Assembly: GCA_023212695.1 (NCBI GenBank)
Contig: JALCCG010000141.1
Span: 6,982-56,569, forward strand
Source of the DNA: Sporisorium sorghi
Taxonomy: Eukaryota; Basidiomycota; Ustilaginomycetes; Ustilaginales; Ustilaginaceae
Direction: 5' to 3'
DNA: 49,588 nucleotides
The notes beneath the pieces are model-generated. The model saw nothing but the letters and a program-made list of their open reading frames with translations. It did no database searches and was not told where the DNA came from. Below are positions 26,229 to 36,675 of this stretch, in pieces. Numbering within the stretch: position 1 is the stretch's first letter; each line of letters begins with the position of its first letter. Position numbers and translations under genes: made by a program.

Positions 26229-29227
26229 TGTGAGTAGAAGGTGATGATGATGGTGATGTCGATCAAGAAGAGGCTGGGAGGAACAGGTCGACACTCAAGA
26301 GGTCGACGCAAGACGACGGTGTCGATACAAAGGGCAGGTAGGTGCAAGGCGATGTGCGTCGGTGAGGGTGGACGATATCTTAGTGGGGTGGGAGAGCTGG
26401 CTCGATGAGGGGTGAGATAGGATATGCAGGAGAGATGGGGAGGCAAACCTTCGTACCAAAGATAAAGAGGGGGTTAGACTTATATCTATCCGTGGCCTCG
26501 CTTCGCAATCACCGCAGGGACGGTATCCGCAGCGCAGCGGTGTTCTCTACGCGAGAAGGGCAACCGAGGAGGTGAGAGCTGGCTCGCTTCGTTACACAAT
26601 AGAAACCAGGATGCCGAACGGGATGCAGATCAGCGTCAGAGCTCTTGATGGCGGCGGCGGGAAGCCACATAGAATCATGGGACAGACAATTCGCCGTGAT
26701 GTCAAACCGGATGCACAAAGAAGGCCGCTTGACAAGCATTCCCCATGAAAACCTCTCTGGCGGGGCTGCTGGTACGGTCCGAAAACAGCGCAGACACTGC
26801 AGCAGCACAAGCTACTGCATGATGAAGTCTTGGCTACCGCTGTGGACTTGAGCAGTGTCATCGCATGCGCCCAAAGCACCAGATTCAGAGACGAGCTCTA
26901 CTTTGGGACCGATGGAAACCATGCATCGGACAGAAAAAAAAAAACTCTAAGCGACGGAAACGGCATTCCGGCTAGCGACAACGTGGCTTTGCAACCTTTG
27001 CTTGGGCAAAAAGAAAAACTGAGACACTTCTGTCGCCGGGCTAGCTCACCTTGCATGAGTGTGGATGCGTACATCTGCCTGTGCGGTATTACATACCCGA
27101 AAAGTGAACCCCGCTCATGGAGGGTTGCGCGCCTGCCTGCATGGCGCACAACAAATACAAGGCGACAGAAGGCGACGCGGGTAACGTCAGAGGCGGCAGT
27201 GCTGAGCGGCAGAGCGGACTTGTAAGCATAATGCGCAAACAAAAGATTATCGGCGGCAGGCTTAGAGACAGACGAACCCTCTTGAACCAGCACATCGACG
27301 TAGATGGCTGGAGAACGATAGGCACACGGCGGCGAGAGGAAGGCTTTTGTAATGACAAAGGCGAAGCAGACTAGTGAGAGGAGAGGAGAGGCGACCGCTG
27401 CAGCGGTAGCTGCAAGATGATATGATGGGATGTGCGCCTTTGCCGTTCCTAGCTGGCTCCAGGACTCGTTTCGCCTGGCAGCCGGCCAGCCGCCTGTTCC
27501 CGGGTAGAACCACGAGGCGGGTTTAGCGAGCTGTTCGGTAACTTATGCACGTCGTTTGCCGATAGAGCGGATTGGTGGTTTGACACTTGGACGCTCCCGA
27601 ACCTGTTGGAAGTTTCCAAGTGTGCGCCTGGGTGCAGTTACCTCGTCCTTGCCTTGGATAGCCTGCTTGAATGTCTTACGGGTCAAGCAGTTTAGATAGC
27701 CTTGGACCGATGGTCCGAAAATCAAATACTGTAGCACTCTGACCGACTGGCCGGTTATCTACTAGTCCGGTCCCTTTGTTTGACTGCGCCTCTACTGTAT
27801 CTCGATGCCCGTCGGAAACTTGATGCAAACACCGTTGCTCGGCCCCCGAATCCGGCTGTCTTACGGGCTGTGCTCGTGCGGCGTCTTGTGCTGCCTGTGA
27901 CAAGCGCCTTGCGAGTCTAAAATGCCGCAACTTGGCTGAAAAAAGCTTGGACCGTCCGTGACGACACCGGACGCCATTGTCCTCTCATCTAGACTAGTCT
28001 TGTCAAACAAGGCGCCTTTTCAGCTGCAGAGAGGTGAGCAGCGGTTCCAGCAAGGACATCTATAGCACAGACAGCGATCATCGATCCGGACTGCCAATTC
28101 AACTTCTGAAGATGGTACAGTAACTTAATTTAGTCGGTGGAAAGAGAAGCAGTAAATCTGAGATCCGCTTGTCTCTAGCTCAGCTCGCATGGGAGAGTCA
28201 GACCGCACAACGTGGAAGGCCGATTGGCAAGCCACGACCACTCAAGCGCCTAAACCTATGACGTCGATCGAAGGAGTTCTCTTTTGTTGGGACTCCGCTC
28301 GCTCGTTCGTTCATTTTGTGCGAATCTTTCACGCCTGCCTGTCTGATGAACTCTTCCCCTTCCTCGAGCGCAAACAGACGGCAAAAGCAGATCCAAACCC
28401 CGAACCAGTTTCAGCAGCGTGCAGCGGAGGGCGACGACGGCGGCAGCTTTGCTTCATGCAGTTGCCGAACACTGCTCTTGCATCCAATTCACCACTGAGC
28501 CCGCACCGCGCTCCGTCGTACAGTAACGAATCGTTGGTTCTTGAAGTCCGTTGGGTCCTCAGGGTCAAGGTACAGATCTCATTGAACACCGCCGGCGGCA
28601 CCACATTTTGGCTCTCAGCAGCTGTCAGGGCAGTTGGCCGATGCACCACCGCAAAACCGCAACGGAAGGAACGCTCCAGCTAAGCTCGATGCTCAAACGC
28701 ATTCGTCGTCTCGATGGTCGATAACCAGGGACGGGAAGGAGTCCGCTTTGCCGCGCAAGGTCTCCATTCGCCTATGCTAGCTGCCACGTTTGCTGCAGTA
28801 CCCCGGGTGCTTCTCCACAGCCACGCTGTCGCCCTTTCTTTCATGGGCGAGGCCTGATGCAATCCTTGACTCAAATCGGCGCCGTGCCCGCTTCGACTGT
28901 TTCACGCCGGCTCGGTGTTTGGTCGCAGCCGGTTATGTCATTCTCCAAGCTTGATACGAGTCGCCGTCCAGCAGATGCTTCACAGCGATGGCCACCCTTC
29001 ATCGTCGTCTTACTGCTGCTGACGTCGAGGGCAGTTTGCTTGCAGTTGCTGTCGTCCTCCGTCTACAGACTTTGGAGGGAGGAGCGATTTTTTTGTGCTG
29101 GATTGTTACGTCGAATAAAGGTTTGAATCTGATTTTTTGATTCAAAGACGCTCGGAACTCGGACATCGGAATCAGGGTTAGAGATTTTTTCGTCTGAACG
29201 ACAATTCGAGAAGATTGAGCTTTTGAC
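26229..29227. other. 3-kb gene-poor region
   Basis: No gene is recognised in this stretch. The left end is the upstream region of the bZIP gene. Short frames on both strands (for example 26830-27225 plus, 26898-27293 minus, 27543-27737 minus, 28189-28683 plus) have no domain or signal peptide and overlap one another. A perfect 14-bp palindrome (ACCGCTGCAGCGGT) lies at 27394-27407. About 27.5-28.1 kb is less GC-rich than flanking genes and could be transposon debris, without identifiable ends. A hairpin (TTTGAATC and GATTCAAA, 29122-29129 and 29139-29146) precedes the PPR gene. I looked for tRNA A and B boxes and saw none. Confidence 0.5.
28189..28683 (+). CDS. Doubtful small hypothetical ORF
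   Basis: A 164-codon ATG frame starting MGESDRTTWK. It has no recognisable domain, no signal peptide and no transmembrane run, and a 106-codon frame overlaps it on the other strand (28329-28649). It sits in the gene-poor stretch before the PPR gene. I list it only because it is the longest ATG-initiated frame in this gap; chance is the likelier explanation given the base composition. Confidence 0.15.
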   Translation: MGESDRTTWKADWQATTTQAPKPMTSIEGVLFCWDSARSFVHFVRIFHACLSDELFPFLERKQTAKADPNPEPVSAACSGGRRRRQLCFMQLPNTALASNSPLSPHRAPSYSNESLVLEVRWVLRVKVQISLNTAGGTTFWLSAAVRAVGRCTTAKPQRKERSS

Positions 29228-31534
29228 ATGTCCCTACTTCTTCTTCCACCAACAACGTCTTCGAGCAAGGATCCGTTTGCGATTGCAATGTTGCGGCGAG
29301 CTGGTGGTAGTAGCAGGAGCACACTGCTCGGTCTGCTACAGCTCTCTAGAGCAGCAGCAGCCACGACTTCTGATTCAGTGCAAACCCTCCGTCAGAATCT
29401 GCTTCTCGCTAGAAATCTCGCAACACGATCCACTCACTCCGCCGGCAAGCAAAGGTCGCTCGATGCTTCTCGAACAGAGCCATCAGAGCGCAACGGCTCG
29501 ATCGAGTCCATCTACCCAGACTCAAAAGCGGCCGACCGTCGCAATCCACATGCTCCACAACTTTTTCAGCACTTCAGACGGCGCGCTACCGTGAACCAGG
29601 CCTCTACTTCTACCTCCAGACCATCCGGTCACCGCGCCTCGAGCGAGACGTACATTTTGCGCAATGTGTCGACGGATCCGGAGCTCAAGCAGCTGTACAC
29701 CTCGCTGGGTGTGGCGGCAGACAGCCACGATGCGGTGCAGGCCACGCGGCTCTGTGCGCTGATCAAGGAGCGAAAGCTGCACATCGCCGGTGCTTCGGGG
29801 AAAGTCTCGTTTGAACCGCAGGAGCGGGTGGTATTTCTTGCGGTCATGCGCGCGCTTGCGTTTCATGGACTGCTGGACGAGGTGCAAGCGGTCCATGCCG
29901 ACATGCTCTCGTTTGGGTTCGAGGACTGCATCGACTCGCTCAACCACTTGCTGCAAGCTGCCGTCGTATGCGGCGATGAAAAGGCCTCCTCCGCGACGCT
30001 CGAGAGCATCTTCGACCTGGAGCCCTCGACGTCGTCGGCGCTCGAGCGTTCTGAGCAGCTGGCCAAAGTGCTCCTGGGCGATGGCTCCAGTACAGCTCGT
30101 GGCAAGACAGCTCGCAGCACCACGGGACTCACTCTACCCGTCGAAAAGATGCGCAACTGGACCGCAACCACTTTCGCGCACGTCGTCGACAGCGCGTGCC
30201 AGGACCACAACCTCGAGTATGCGCTCCTGCTGCTTTCGACATGCTATCGGCTGGGTCTTGCGCTGCCACACGACAATCTTACGCGCTTGATCGCGCTCTG
30301 TCTGCACTGCGGTGAGTTTAGAGTTGCACTCGAGCTGGCCGATCTCATAGAGCAAGGTGGGCTGGTGTACCGCGATCCCTCTTCTTCTTCTGCTCAAGAA
30401 AGAGACGGCGATGCACTCCAATCTCAAGCCCGAAGCGGCGGCCAGGTCTCGCGCCGCCTGCCGCCCAGCACGTGGATGGCCATCCTCCGCTCGTGCGCCG
30501 AAGGCGGCTACCTCCCCGGCGTCGAGCTCGCCTGGTCTCGAGCAGTCATCCAAGGCCTGCAATCTCCCGACGACGGGCTGCTGCAGCTCATCCTCGCGCT
30601 CGCCGCCAAAGAAGGCAGCGCGCAGATGGCGCAGGTGTGTCTGCGGTACATCGATCCGACGTTCGACGCGTCCGAGTCGGCGTCCACTTCGTTCCGCTCG
30701 CTTACTTCCGCAGTCGACGCCACATCGACACGCAGACCGGCGGCGACAGCGTCGAAGCGGATGGATGTGCAGGAGTGGCACCTTGCGCCTTTGTTCGAAG
30801 CGCAGTGCAGTGCGCGCGACTACCACGGGGCGATGCGCACGCTGCGTGCCTACCATGCGCGTGGATTTTTGATTACGGACCGCACGACGGCGCGGATCAG
30901 TACGTCGATCTATCCGGACCGGGGGGCGCTTGCGCAGGCGCGCTCGGCGCTGGCTGTCTGCGCGACCGACGCAGCTGTGGGAACGCATAGGGCGATAGCG
31001 AACGCGGTGCTGAAAGCGGCGGTTTGGCTGGGCGACCTCGCGCAGGCGCTCGAGATCTACCGCGCATTTCCGTCGTTCCACCGCTTCGCGCCCATCTCCG
31101 ACGCTGTGCTGCCACCCAAGCGCAATGCAGGCGGGCGCATTACTCCGGACTTGGACACATTCAATGCGCTGCTGAGCGGCTGCATCGACGCCGCGGACTA
31201 CGAGACGGGCGTCGAGCTGCTGCGCGATCTTAACACGTACCGGGTACGCCCAGACGCAGTCACGTTCGAGCGCATGGTCGTCCTGTGCCTCACGCAGCGC
31301 CACTACGACGACGCTTTTGGCTTCATCGAAGAGGCGAAAGAAAAAGGCGTGCTGCCCAGCAGGAAGAGCTACGAAGCCTTGGTGCGTAAATGCTTCAGGG
31401 AGAAAGATCATCGGTGGGAGAGCGTCGTTGCGGACATGCAGGACCAGGGGTATCGCCCCAGTCCGCGGCTGGTGCGTGAGTTGGGGCTCGAGCCGGATGC
31501 GTTTGTGGCTAGGCCGAGGCGGTCAAGGTTCTGA
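29228..31534 (+). CDS. Pentatricopeptide repeat protein, probably mitochondrial
   Basis: 768 aa from ATG 29228. A second ATG at residue 21 (29288) starts a cleaner mitochondrial presequence (MLRRAGGSSRSTLLGLLQLS), so either start is possible. The body is helical with PPR-like units, clearest in the C-terminal third: TPDLDTFNALLSGCIDAADY then TGVELLRDLNTYRVRPDAVT, and TFERMVVLCLTQRHYDDAFG then FIEEAKEKGVLPSRKSYEAL, with 35-residue spacing. Earlier, weaker repeats occur around 310-370. PPR proteins bind organellar RNA and act in processing, stability or translation, so a mitochondrial RNA target is inferred. The basic C-terminal end is RPRRSRF. It is convergent with SCP160, 204 bp apart. Confidence 0.82.
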   Translation: MSLLLLPPTTSSSKDPFAIAMLRRAGGSSRSTLLGLLQLSRAAAATTSDSVQTLRQNLLLARNLATRSTHSAGKQRSLDASRTEPSERNGSIESIYPDSKAADRRNPHAPQLFQHFRRRATVNQASTSTSRPSGHRASSETYILRNVSTDPELKQLYTSLGVAADSHDAVQATRLCALIKERKLHIAGASGKVSFEPQERVVFLAVMRALAFHGLLDEVQAVHADMLSFGFEDCIDSLNHLLQAAVVCGDEKASSATLESIFDLEPSTSSALERSEQLAKVLLGDGSSTARGKTARSTTGLTLPVEKMRNWTATTFAHVVDSACQDHNLEYALLLLSTCYRLGLALPHDNLTRLIALCLHCGEFRVALELADLIEQGGLVYRDPSSSSAQERDGDALQSQARSGGQVSRRLPPSTWMAILRSCAEGGYLPGVELAWSRAVIQGLQSPDDGLLQLILALAAKEGSAQMAQVCLRYIDPTFDASESASTSFRSLTSAVDATSTRRPAATASKRMDVQEWHLAPLFEAQCSARDYHGAMRTLRAYHARGFLITDRTTARISTSIYPDRGALAQARSALAVCATDAAVGTHRAIANAVLKAAVWLGDLAQALEIYRAFPSFHRFAPISDAVLPPKRNAGGRITPDLDTFNALLSGCIDAADYETGVELLRDLNTYRVRPDAVTFERMVVLCLTQRHYDDAFGFIEEAKEKGVLPSRKSYEALVRKCFREKDHRWESVVADMQDQGYRPSPRLVRELGLEPDAFVARPRRSRF

Positions 31535-31738
31535 GGCAATGTCACTCACACACTCTTTGCCGTCATTCCGTCTGGCGTGAGGCGTTCAATCCAAGTCATC
31601 AACCCTTCCCCTTCAGCGTTGCCGACGATGTGCGCAACCCAAAAAGCGTGAAAGAAACGATTGCGATGAGATAAGAAAAACGAATGCATGGAATCTACAC
31701 TGATCAGGCCACTTGCCGCCTCTGATCTATAAACACTT

Positions 31739-34700
31739 TTAACCGCGCGAAGCCACGTTCTCAATCAGCTCCTTGGCGTGCAGCACAGCCTCCTTCGACC
31801 CGCGAATAATGCACAGTCCACCAGCATCACGCGGGATCTCGACGGCGGCGCCCGACTCGTTCTGAATGTTCATCAGGCCGCTGCCTCCACGGCCGATGAT
31901 GCGGGGCACGACCGAGGGTGCAACCCACAGCTTGCCCTGGTGCGATGCGTTACCCGCGTCCCTGATGGCGGTGTGGATGCGCTTTTCGGCTTTTTGCAGC
32001 GAGGCTTCGTCCTTGCCCGTGAGCGACCAGGTGACTTTGTCGGTGCCCGAGCCGCTCGACGAGAGCTCCTCGAGCTCGAACTCGTTGTCCTCGCCATCAG
32101 CGTCCTCGTCGTCGTCGATGCGCGCGCTGGCGCTGGCGGTCTTGGTGCCGTTCTTGGCCGACGCAGCCGACGGCGTCGAGGCAGCAGCAGCCGAGTCGCG
32201 AGGCGTGTCGACCGACACACCAAAATCGGAGCGCAGCTGGCGGAAGAACTGCGGCGTCGCAATGCGCGCATGCACACCGCGCGGCACCTCAATCGTCTTG
32301 GAAACAGACGCGAAGCTCGACTTGATCTCCTCAGCCAGCGCCTTGCATCGGTCCTCAGCACCGACGATCTTGACGATGGTCGAGTCATCGCCACCGGCGA
32401 GCTCGGCCTTGTTGACAGGCTCGCCCGTCGAAGCGTACTCCTTCCAGCCAGGGAACACGAGGCGCACGGCGTACTGCGTCTGCAGCTCCGACTGGCGCGA
32501 ACCGCCACGGCCGATGAGCATCCTCTGCGCTTGCGGAGCCACAATAACACCGTAGACGACGCGCGAGGCCAGGATCGCGGCGGCGCTCTCGAGCTCGTCG
32601 CGGATCGCTTTGGCGAGCGAAGCAGGCCCGCGCACGGTGACCGTCGACGAGTCCTTTTCGTTTCGACGCGGGAACTGCACGTACTGCGACGACGCCTTGC
32701 TGTCCTCGGGCCCACCAGCCTTGATGATCAGATCGCGGATGTTGGATCCTTGGGGTCCAATGAGGATGCCGTGGTGCTCGGGCGCAATGGTGAGCGTGTA
32801 GACCTGCTCGGCATCCACCTCGGAACTGATGGCCTCGATGGCCTTCTTGGCTGCAGCAATCGCTTTTTTGGTGCCGCGGATCTTGATCGAGGTGGTGCCG
32901 TCCTTTTCGTTGTCTTCGCGGTCGACGTCCACCTGCGCCTCGCTCTCGTCTCGGATCTGCTTGATCGTTGCACCTCCTTTGCCCATGATGCGCGCGATCG
33001 ACTTGGTGCTGACGTTGAGGATGGTGACGTTGTTGTGCTCCTTTTCGTACTCGAGCAGCTCGAGCAGCTCTGCTTTGGCACCCTCGACACCCTTTTTGCC
33101 GCCCTTGATAATGACCTCGTCGGGCTTCTGGCTGACGCCGCGCGCGCCGGCGGGCTTGACATCGGCACCCTCGGTGGGGGTCGAGGTACCGCTGTGGGCA
33201 TTGGCGTTGGGGAAGTTGATGCGCACGGCATAGGTGTCCTGAAGACGGGTGACGTACTTGCCGCCCTGACCGATGAAGCTTCCGTGCATCTCTTGGGGAA
33301 TCTTGAGCGTGACGGTGGTCTCGTCGGCGAGCCTCTCGACCTGGGTCTGGAGACGCTTCTTGGCCTCCTCGACGTTCTCCTTGCGACCGGTCAGCACCAC
33401 CTTGGTGGTGGAAGTGGGCTTTCGGCCCTTCTTTGCGCCATCGGCACCGTCGGCACCCGAGGGCTCGCCAAAGTCGATGCGTACGCCAAGCTCTTCGCGC
33501 AGCTTGGTGATGGCCGAACCGCCACGGCCGACGAGATGAGGGACGTGGTTGGCGTCGACCGAGAACTCGGCGACGTGGCCGTTGATGATGTTGTCCTGCT
33601 CGGCCTCGGCAGCGATGCGCGTGAGCTCCTTGACGACACGCTCCACTTCCGAGCTGGGACCGCGGACGAGGATGGAGTCCTCAGAGAGGGTGTTGCCATT
33701 CTTGTCCGCCGACGCCGCCTTGCTGGAGCCGAGCTTGACGGCAACCAGCCTGTCCTCGCCGATGATGGCGTTGAGGGTGGTGCCGTTGGGTCCCAGGATG
33801 GCTCTGTGAAGCTTTGCGGGCACGGTGAGCGTCTCGTTGCGAATGTCGGCTGCGGCCACCTGTGCTTTCTGAATGTCCTGCTTGACAGATTCGAGGATCT
33901 CGCTGGCCTTGGCGTCGCGAGCCTTGCGGTCGGCGGGCAGGCCAGCGACGACCGAGGATCCAGCCAAAACGAGCAGCACGTCAGAACGAGAATCGCCGTC
34001 GGTGCTGGACGATGCGGGCGGGAAGAGGACGTCGACACCTCGTGCCTCGTACGGCTTGAGACCCTGACCCTTCTTGCCAATGATGAAGCGGTGCAGAAGT
34101 GGGTCGAGGTCGATCTCCTCGATGAAAGCGGGAGGAACCGACTTGACGAGCTCCTGGACGGTCTCCCTGAGCTTGGAGACCTCGGCGGCGTCCGAGCCAA
34201 CGATTTCGATCTGAACGTTGCCGGTGGAGTCGACAATGGCAGGTCGGGGGAGGTAGACCTGAACGGTGGGACTGCGGGGGATCTTGCCGCCGACGCTGAG
34301 CCATCGAAGGATGTGCTTGGCGTGACCGACAGGATCCTTTGCGAGCGATCTGTGCGCTGCGACGACGTCGACCACCTCGACACGGACGGCGTTGGCCTTC
34401 TCCATGGCGGCTGTGAGCGCCAGAGGCAGCTGGCTCTGGGGGCCACGGATGGTGACGCTGTCCGATGGATCGTCGATGGCGGCGAGCTCGACACTGCACG
34501 AAGTGGAGGCGAGGATGTCGTTGGCAGCATCGCCGACGAGGAAACGGTGCTGACGCTTGGGGATGCTGATGGCGAGGGTGCGGAACGAGTTCTTCATGTC
34601 GTCGACCTGAGCTTCGATGGCAGCGACGGCAGCGGCGACCTTTTCGCGGTCGCCAGAGACGATGATGGCGAGGTCACGCTCGCGCTTGGGCTCGGCGGAT

Positions 34701-35731
34701 TCGTCGTCAGCGGCGTCCTTGCTGTGCAGGAAGGCGGCGCGAGGGGGAACGCGGACCGAAATTTCGCCCTCGCCGGCTTGCTTCTCGAGCCGGGCGGCGT
34801 TGGCACCCTTGGGACCGGCGATGAAGGGGTAGAAGATGTGGTCGATGTGGGTGAGGCGCTGGGTGATCTTGGATGTCCTCTCTGCGACGATGGACTGGAT
34901 CATGGCTTGAGCCTGCTTGACGTTGATCTCGTCTCCCTCGAGCGTGACGGGGATCTGTTCGTCATTGTCGTAGTCGATAGTGTTGCTGCGCTGGTTGTTG
35001 GCATCGGCTTCGGCATCGGCGGTGGGATCGCGAGGCGGGACGCTGACCTTGACGCCGGTCTGTTCGGTGATGGCCTTGAGATTCTTGCCCTTGGTGCCGA
35101 TGACAAAGGCGCGGAGCGAGGCAGGGATCATGATCTGGGTGGAGACGTGCTTGGCGAGCAGGACGGTGATTTCGCGCTTGGCATTCTTGACGACGGCGTC
35201 GTCGGCAGCCTTGAGGACAAAGGTGGTGGTGCCGGTCTTGCGGGTGGTGGAGGCTTCGATCTTGACGCCGCGGTACTTGTTCTGCACCTTGGACATGACG
35301 GTGGAGAGCTTTGCGACGGATTCGTGCGAGAGCGAGAGCGAGAAGGTCTGTTGGGCGACGGAGCGCTGGATGACGGGGGCGGAGCCGTTCCAGGTGGAGC
35401 CCTTGTTGCCCCACTGACCCTTGGCAGGGCCGGCACCGGCGCCGAGCGAAGGGAACGCAGACTCGGAAGAGAAGTCGGGCTGCTTGGAGCGGGCGGATCC
35501 CTGAGCGCGACCGTTGGTAGCAGCCGAAGGAGCGCCGTTGTTGCTGGCGTTCAAGACGGCAGCAGCGGAGGCCGATGCGAGGGCGGAGGAGGGAGCAGCG
35601 ACGGGCTCAGGCGGGAAAGGATCCTGAGTGAGCGAAGGGAACGGGTCGGCCATGGGAGGCAGCTCGGCAGCAGCATCAGCCTGGGCGAGCAGAGCTTGGT
35701 GCTGCCTCATGAGATCGGCGGCGGAGACCAT
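31739..35731 (-). CDS. SCP160: Vigilin/Scp160-type multi-KH RNA-binding protein
   Basis: Single-exon, 1,330 aa. The N-terminal 120 residues are Ala/Pro/Ser-rich and unstructured. The rest is a tandem array of about 12-13 KH domains. Intact GxxG loops include IGTKGKNLKAI, IAGPKGANAARL, IGKKGQGLK, LGPNGTTLNAI, VGRGGSAITKL, IGQGGKYVTRL, MGKGGATIKQI, IGPQGSNIRDL, IGRGGSRQSEL and, at the C-terminus, IGRGGSGLMNI. At least two units have lost the loop (FLVGDAANDIL and ARIATPQFFRQL), as happens in vigilins. These proteins associate with polysomes and the ER surface and influence translation, mRNA localisation and ploidy in yeast. A 1,350-codon antisense frame covers almost the entire gene and is judged a shadow. 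Confidence 0.95.
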   Translation of the reverse strand: MVSAADLMRQHQALLAQADAAAELPPMADPFPSLTQDPFPPEPVAAPSSALASASAAAVLNASNNGAPSAATNGRAQGSARSKQPDFSSESAFPSLGAGAGPAKGQWGNKGSTWNGSAPVIQRSVAQQTFSLSLSHESVAKLSTVMSKVQNKYRGVKIEASTTRKTGTTTFVLKAADDAVVKNAKREITVLLAKHVSTQIMIPASLRAFVIGTKGKNLKAITEQTGVKVSVPPRDPTADAEADANNQRSNTIDYDNDEQIPVTLEGDEINVKQAQAMIQSIVAERTSKITQRLTHIDHIFYPFIAGPKGANAARLEKQAGEGEISVRVPPRAAFLHSKDAADDESAEPKRERDLAIIVSGDREKVAAAVAAIEAQVDDMKNSFRTLAISIPKRQHRFLVGDAANDILASTSCSVELAAIDDPSDSVTIRGPQSQLPLALTAAMEKANAVRVEVVDVVAAHRSLAKDPVGHAKHILRWLSVGGKIPRSPTVQVYLPRPAIVDSTGNVQIEIVGSDAAEVSKLRETVQELVKSVPPAFIEEIDLDPLLHRFIIGKKGQGLKPYEARGVDVLFPPASSSTDGDSRSDVLLVLAGSSVVAGLPADRKARDAKASEILESVKQDIQKAQVAAADIRNETLTVPAKLHRAILGPNGTTLNAIIGEDRLVAVKLGSSKAASADKNGNTLSEDSILVRGPSSEVERVVKELTRIAAEAEQDNIINGHVAEFSVDANHVPHLVGRGGSAITKLREELGVRIDFGEPSGADGADGAKKGRKPTSTTKVVLTGRKENVEEAKKRLQTQVERLADETTVTLKIPQEMHGSFIGQGGKYVTRLQDTYAVRINFPNANAHSGTSTPTEGADVKPAGARGVSQKPDEVIIKGGKKGVEGAKAELLELLEYEKEHNNVTILNVSTKSIARIMGKGGATIKQIRDESEAQVDVDREDNEKDGTTSIKIRGTKKAIAAAKKAIEAISSEVDAEQVYTLTIAPEHHGILIGPQGSNIRDLIIKAGGPEDSKASSQYVQFPRRNEKDSSTVTVRGPASLAKAIRDELESAAAILASRVVYGVIVAPQAQRMLIGRGGSRQSELQTQYAVRLVFPGWKEYASTGEPVNKAELAGGDDSTIVKIVGAEDRCKALAEEIKSSFASVSKTIEVPRGVHARIATPQFFRQLRSDFGVSVDTPRDSAAAASTPSAASAKNGTKTASASARIDDDEDADGEDNEFELEELSSSGSGTDKVTWSLTGKDEASLQKAEKRIHTAIRDAGNASHQGKLWVAPSVVPRIIGRGGSGLMNIQNESGAAVEIPRDAGGLCIIRGSKEAVLHAKELIENVASRG

Positions 35732-36675
35732 GGTGATGATGGACGAAGTCGGGTGGGCAATGGACGGTGGCCGGGACGAAGAGAACCAAAGACGATAGAC
35801 CTGGGCGAACCCGAGCGCAGAGCTGGATGAAGGAAACTTGGCGCTGTGCTAGGACACAAAGCGAGCTGAACGAGTTTGGAATGGGAGGTGGATTCGATGG
35901 AACGAAGCAAGCTGGAATGAAAGACAGCGAGCGAGCGATCGATCAACTAGGGGTAAGCTTGAGTATGGACGTCTGACGCAAGGCTGCTTAGAGGGTGATG
36001 GCCACTTACTAGCTCTAGCAGCTTGATCAAGAATGGAGAAGTCGGAGGATGAGGAAGGGGGTGATGAGAAGAAGAGGCGAAGGAAACAAAGTGTTGGATT
36101 TGGACGGAGCCACGCACGGCCACGCTTGCCCGTGTTGGACGGACGAGAGAGAGAGCGAGTGCATTTTGCTTCTGTCGCACTCTGGAAGCAAGCACCTTGC
36201 GATTCTGTTCGTCTGGCTTTTGGACTGTGCACGAATCGACTCAGCGACTGACCGACACACACACAACTCTAATTTCCGCCTTTTCTTTCCAAAACGAGTT
36301 GAGAAGAAGAAAAGACGAATTTCAAGCCGAGCTTTGGCTGCAATTTCAACTCGAGCAAAGACGCAGCCATTTCAAAATGAGCATGGCTTTTGTATTATTC
36401 AAAACGGACTGACCAGCCTCCCAATTGGAAATGAACCCCACACATCCTCACGGCAAAAGCCCACGCACCAATCAAGCACATCAACAGCCAGAGCGGTTAC
36501 GTGGAACCATCGAGTTCCCATCAAGGCTTGCGTGCCTGGCTTTGGACCCTTGTTTCGCGGACCGACCAATCAACCGCACAAGACTCCAATTCGTTCGAAC
36601 GAAAAACTTGACTGTTCATTGTCATACAGTAAAGATACGCAAAGTGCGTGCAGGAAAGGCGCATCATCATCATCG
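35732..36675. promoter_or_regulatory. SCP160 upstream region and 3' flank of the DUF4112-MFS gene
   Basis: 944 bp. Since SCP160 and the next gene are both on the minus strand, this holds the SCP160 promoter and leader and the 3' flank of the gene upstream. A CA-rich patch (ACACACACAC) lies near 36255-36266. Overlapping short frames on both strands, including 36049-36771 plus (240 codons), carry no recognisable domain. No RNA gene is seen. Confidence 0.5.

Noticed and set aside
27543..27930. Possible retroelement or transposase debris on the minus strand
   Set aside because: Two short frames have some basic, Pro-rich sequence, but no integrase, reverse transcriptase or transposase signature and no element ends were found.
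31778..35830. 1,350-codon plus-strand frame antisense to the KH protein gene
   Set aside because: Its composition (Leu/Asp/Val/Gly/Arg-rich with no domain) is what the complement of a GC-biased gene gives, and the opposite strand has unambiguous KH domains.
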